Positions 22,856 through 24,144 of a stretch of 24,144 nucleotides of DNA are shown here, piece after piece. This stretch comes from an uncultured Eubacteriales bacterium (GTDB lineage: Bacteria > Bacillota > Clostridia > Oscillospirales > Oscillospiraceae). The notes beneath the pieces are model-generated. The model ran no database searches. It saw only the letters and a program-made list of their open reading frames with translations, and was not told the origin of the DNA. Position 1 is the stretch's first letter. Every line of letters starts with the position of its first letter. A program made the position numbers and the translations under genes. The stretch is taken from contig URQA01000027.1 in assembly GCA_900549885.1 (NCBI GenBank), positions 1-24,144 of the forward strand, given 5' to 3'.

Positions 22856-24144
22856 ATGTTCAAACCGAGATACCCGCACCTGTGCAGCCCGCTGAAAGTG
22901 GGCCCGCTCACCCTGCGCAACCGCATGGCCTCCGCCCCCACTTCTCTGGCCACCCTGGGGCCCGGTGGGCATCCCAGTCTGGAGAATATCGCCTACTATG
23001 AGCTCCGGGCCAAGGGGGGCGCCTGCATCGTCACCATGGGGGATGTGATCGTCCACGGCACGGGCCTGGCCCATCCGGAGGCGGTGCTGCTCACCGACCC
23101 CGACGTGCTGCCCGCCCTGGTGCCGCTGGCTGAGGCGATCCGCCGCCACGGGGCGGTGGCCTCCATCGAGATCGACCACGGCGGCGGGAAGGCCAATCCC
23201 ATGTTCACCAGCGACCACGTCTCCCACGGGCCCAGCGCCATCAGGGCCGCCGGGGGCTATGACGTGGAGCCCATGAGCGTGGACTTCCTCCATGAGATCG
23301 CCGACGCCTACGGCAAGGGCGCGGCGGTGGCCAAGCTGGCCGGTTTCCAGATGGTGACCCTCCACGCCGGCCACGGCTGGCTCATCCACCAGTTCCTCTC
23401 CCCCCCCGCTACCACCGGCGTTGACGAGTACGGCGGGAGCTTTGAGAATCGCTGCCGCTTCATGCTGGAGGTCATCGGGCGGATCCGCGCCCACTGCGGT
23501 CCGGACTTCCCCATCGAGGTGCGCATGAGCGGGACCGAGCTGGCGGACGAGCAGGGGGGCTATACCCTGGCCGACGGGGTAGAGATCGCCAAAGTACTGG
23601 ACGGGAAGGTGGACCTGATCCACGTCTCCACCGGCGGCGGCCACCCCAGCGGCGGCACGGTGATGCACCCGTCCATGTTCCTGCCCCACGGGTGCAACGT
23701 GTACCTGGCCGCTGAGATCAAAAAGCACGTCAGCACGCCGGTGGCCACGGTGGGCTCGCTGAGCGAGCCGGACAAGATGGAGCAGATCATCGCCTCCGGC
23801 CAGGCGGACCTGGTGTGCATGGCCCGGGCGCTGATCGCCGACCCCTATCTGCCCCAGAAGGTGATGGAGGGCCGGCCGGAGGACATCCGGCCCTGCCAGC
23901 GCTGCTACAACTGCCAGGGGGGGATGTTCGTCACCCGGAACATGCGCTGCGCGGTGGACCCGGTCATCGGCAATGAGCTGCGCGGCCAGATCCCCGTGCC
24001 GCTGACCCGGCCTAGGAAGGTGCTCATCGCCGGCGGCGGTCCGGCGGGCATGGTGGCCGCGGTCACCGTGGCCAAACGAGGGCACGACGTCACCCTGTGC
24101 GAGGCGTCAGACAGCCTGGGCGGCGCGATCAGGTATGCCAAGCA
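22856..24144 (+). CDS. NADH:flavin oxidoreductase / enoate reductase, OYE-FadH type (copy 3, partial)
   Basis: The first 429 codons, running off the right edge. AGGAG is 8 bases before the ATG, and the protein begins MFKPRYPHLCSPLKVGPL. It has the FMN barrel, His170-x-x-His173-x-Trp175 (HAGHGW), Fe-S motif Cys347, Cys350, Cys353 and Cys365, and the FAD site GGGPAG (393-398). It is a clear paralogue of copies 1 and 2 but diverges in the N-terminal barrel loops (for example GDVIVHGTGLAHPEA where the others have GDTPVD), so it probably has a different substrate. The region is visibly richer in GC third positions than copy 1. It follows copy 2 by 86 bases across a terminator-like hairpin. Confidence 0.9.
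   Translation, partial: MFKPRYPHLCSPLKVGPLTLRNRMASAPTSLATLGPGGHPSLENIAYYELRAKGGACIVTMGDVIVHGTGLAHPEAVLLTDPDVLPALVPLAEAIRRHGAVASIEIDHGGGKANPMFTSDHVSHGPSAIRAAGGYDVEPMSVDFLHEIADAYGKGAAVAKLAGFQMVTLHAGHGWLIHQFLSPPATTGVDEYGGSFENRCRFMLEVIGRIRAHCGPDFPIEVRMSGTELADEQGGYTLADGVEIAKVLDGKVDLIHVSTGGGHPSGGTVMHPSMFLPHGCNVYLAAEIKKHVSTPVATVGSLSEPDKMEQIIASGQADLVCMARALIADPYLPQKVMEGRPEDIRPCQRCYNCQGGMFVTRNMRCAVDPVIGNELRGQIPVPLTRPRKVLIAGGGPAGMVAAVTVAKRGHDVTLCEASDSLGGAIRYAK

Noticed and set aside
22787..24085. A 432-codon open frame on the minus strand.
   Set aside because: It is the reverse-strand shadow of ene-reductase 3; the plus frame has clear FMN, Fe-S and FAD motifs and a ribosome binding site, while the minus frame is His/Gly/Ala-rich with no motif.

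Overview
The window looks like a chromosome segment of a GC-rich (about 60%) anaerobic Gram-positive bacterium, most likely a gut Clostridia member of the Oscillospiraceae type (Flavonifractor, Lawsonibacter or Intestinimonas-like). This rests on AGGAGG-type ribosome binding sites, frequent TTG/GTG starts, the Firmicutes-style order pstS-C-A-B-phoU-phoB-phoR, a DUF4342 protein and several clostridial flavin/Fe-S ene-reductases. The genus is an inference. No tRNA, rRNA, insertion sequence, integrase, phage gene or CRISPR array was seen.

Layout. (1) 1-1135, minus: the N-terminal part of a PAS/AAA+ sigma-54 activator that runs off the left edge, divergent from (2) a MATE efflux pump at 1285-2664. 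A strong hairpin terminator separates the pump from (3) the phosphate locus on the minus strand, read right to left: pstS (8906) - pstC - pstA - pstB - phoU - phoB - phoR (2729). A PhoP-box-like promoter lies at 9004-9031, and stem-loops lie between pstS and pstC and between phoU and phoB. (4) 9341-10715, minus: a cupin gene and an SDR oxidoreductase gene, probably one unit. (5) 11187-15748, plus: a seven-gene unit with a DUF4342 membrane protein, an OmpR-type response regulator, a flavodoxin-like protein, a 110-aa protein, a 58-aa protein, a sensor kinase and a membrane-anchored 237-aa protein, closed by a terminator. (6) 15991-24144: three paralogous 'old yellow enzyme' ene-reductases with C-terminal Fe-S and FAD/NAD modules, arranged around a divergent AraC-type regulator and GntP-like permease pair. 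The third reductase runs off the right edge.

How they work together. The Pst transporter imports phosphate, PhoU links transport state to PhoR, and PhoB probably drives the locus through the PhoP-like box. The seven-gene unit looks like a self-contained signalling cassette in which the regulator and kinase are separated by three small genes. The right-hand region looks like a catabolic or anaerobic-reduction module: a permease for an organic anion, a regulator with a receiver-like domain that lacks its phosphorylation residues, and three reductases for an activated C=C bond. The substrate cannot be read from the sequence.

The most unusual observations are in that last module. All three reductases have Trp where classical OYE enzymes have the proton-donor Tyr, and all share a compact C-x2-C-x2-C-x11-C cluster motif. 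The cupin in region 4 lacks the usual metal ligands and has a Cys-rich segment instead.
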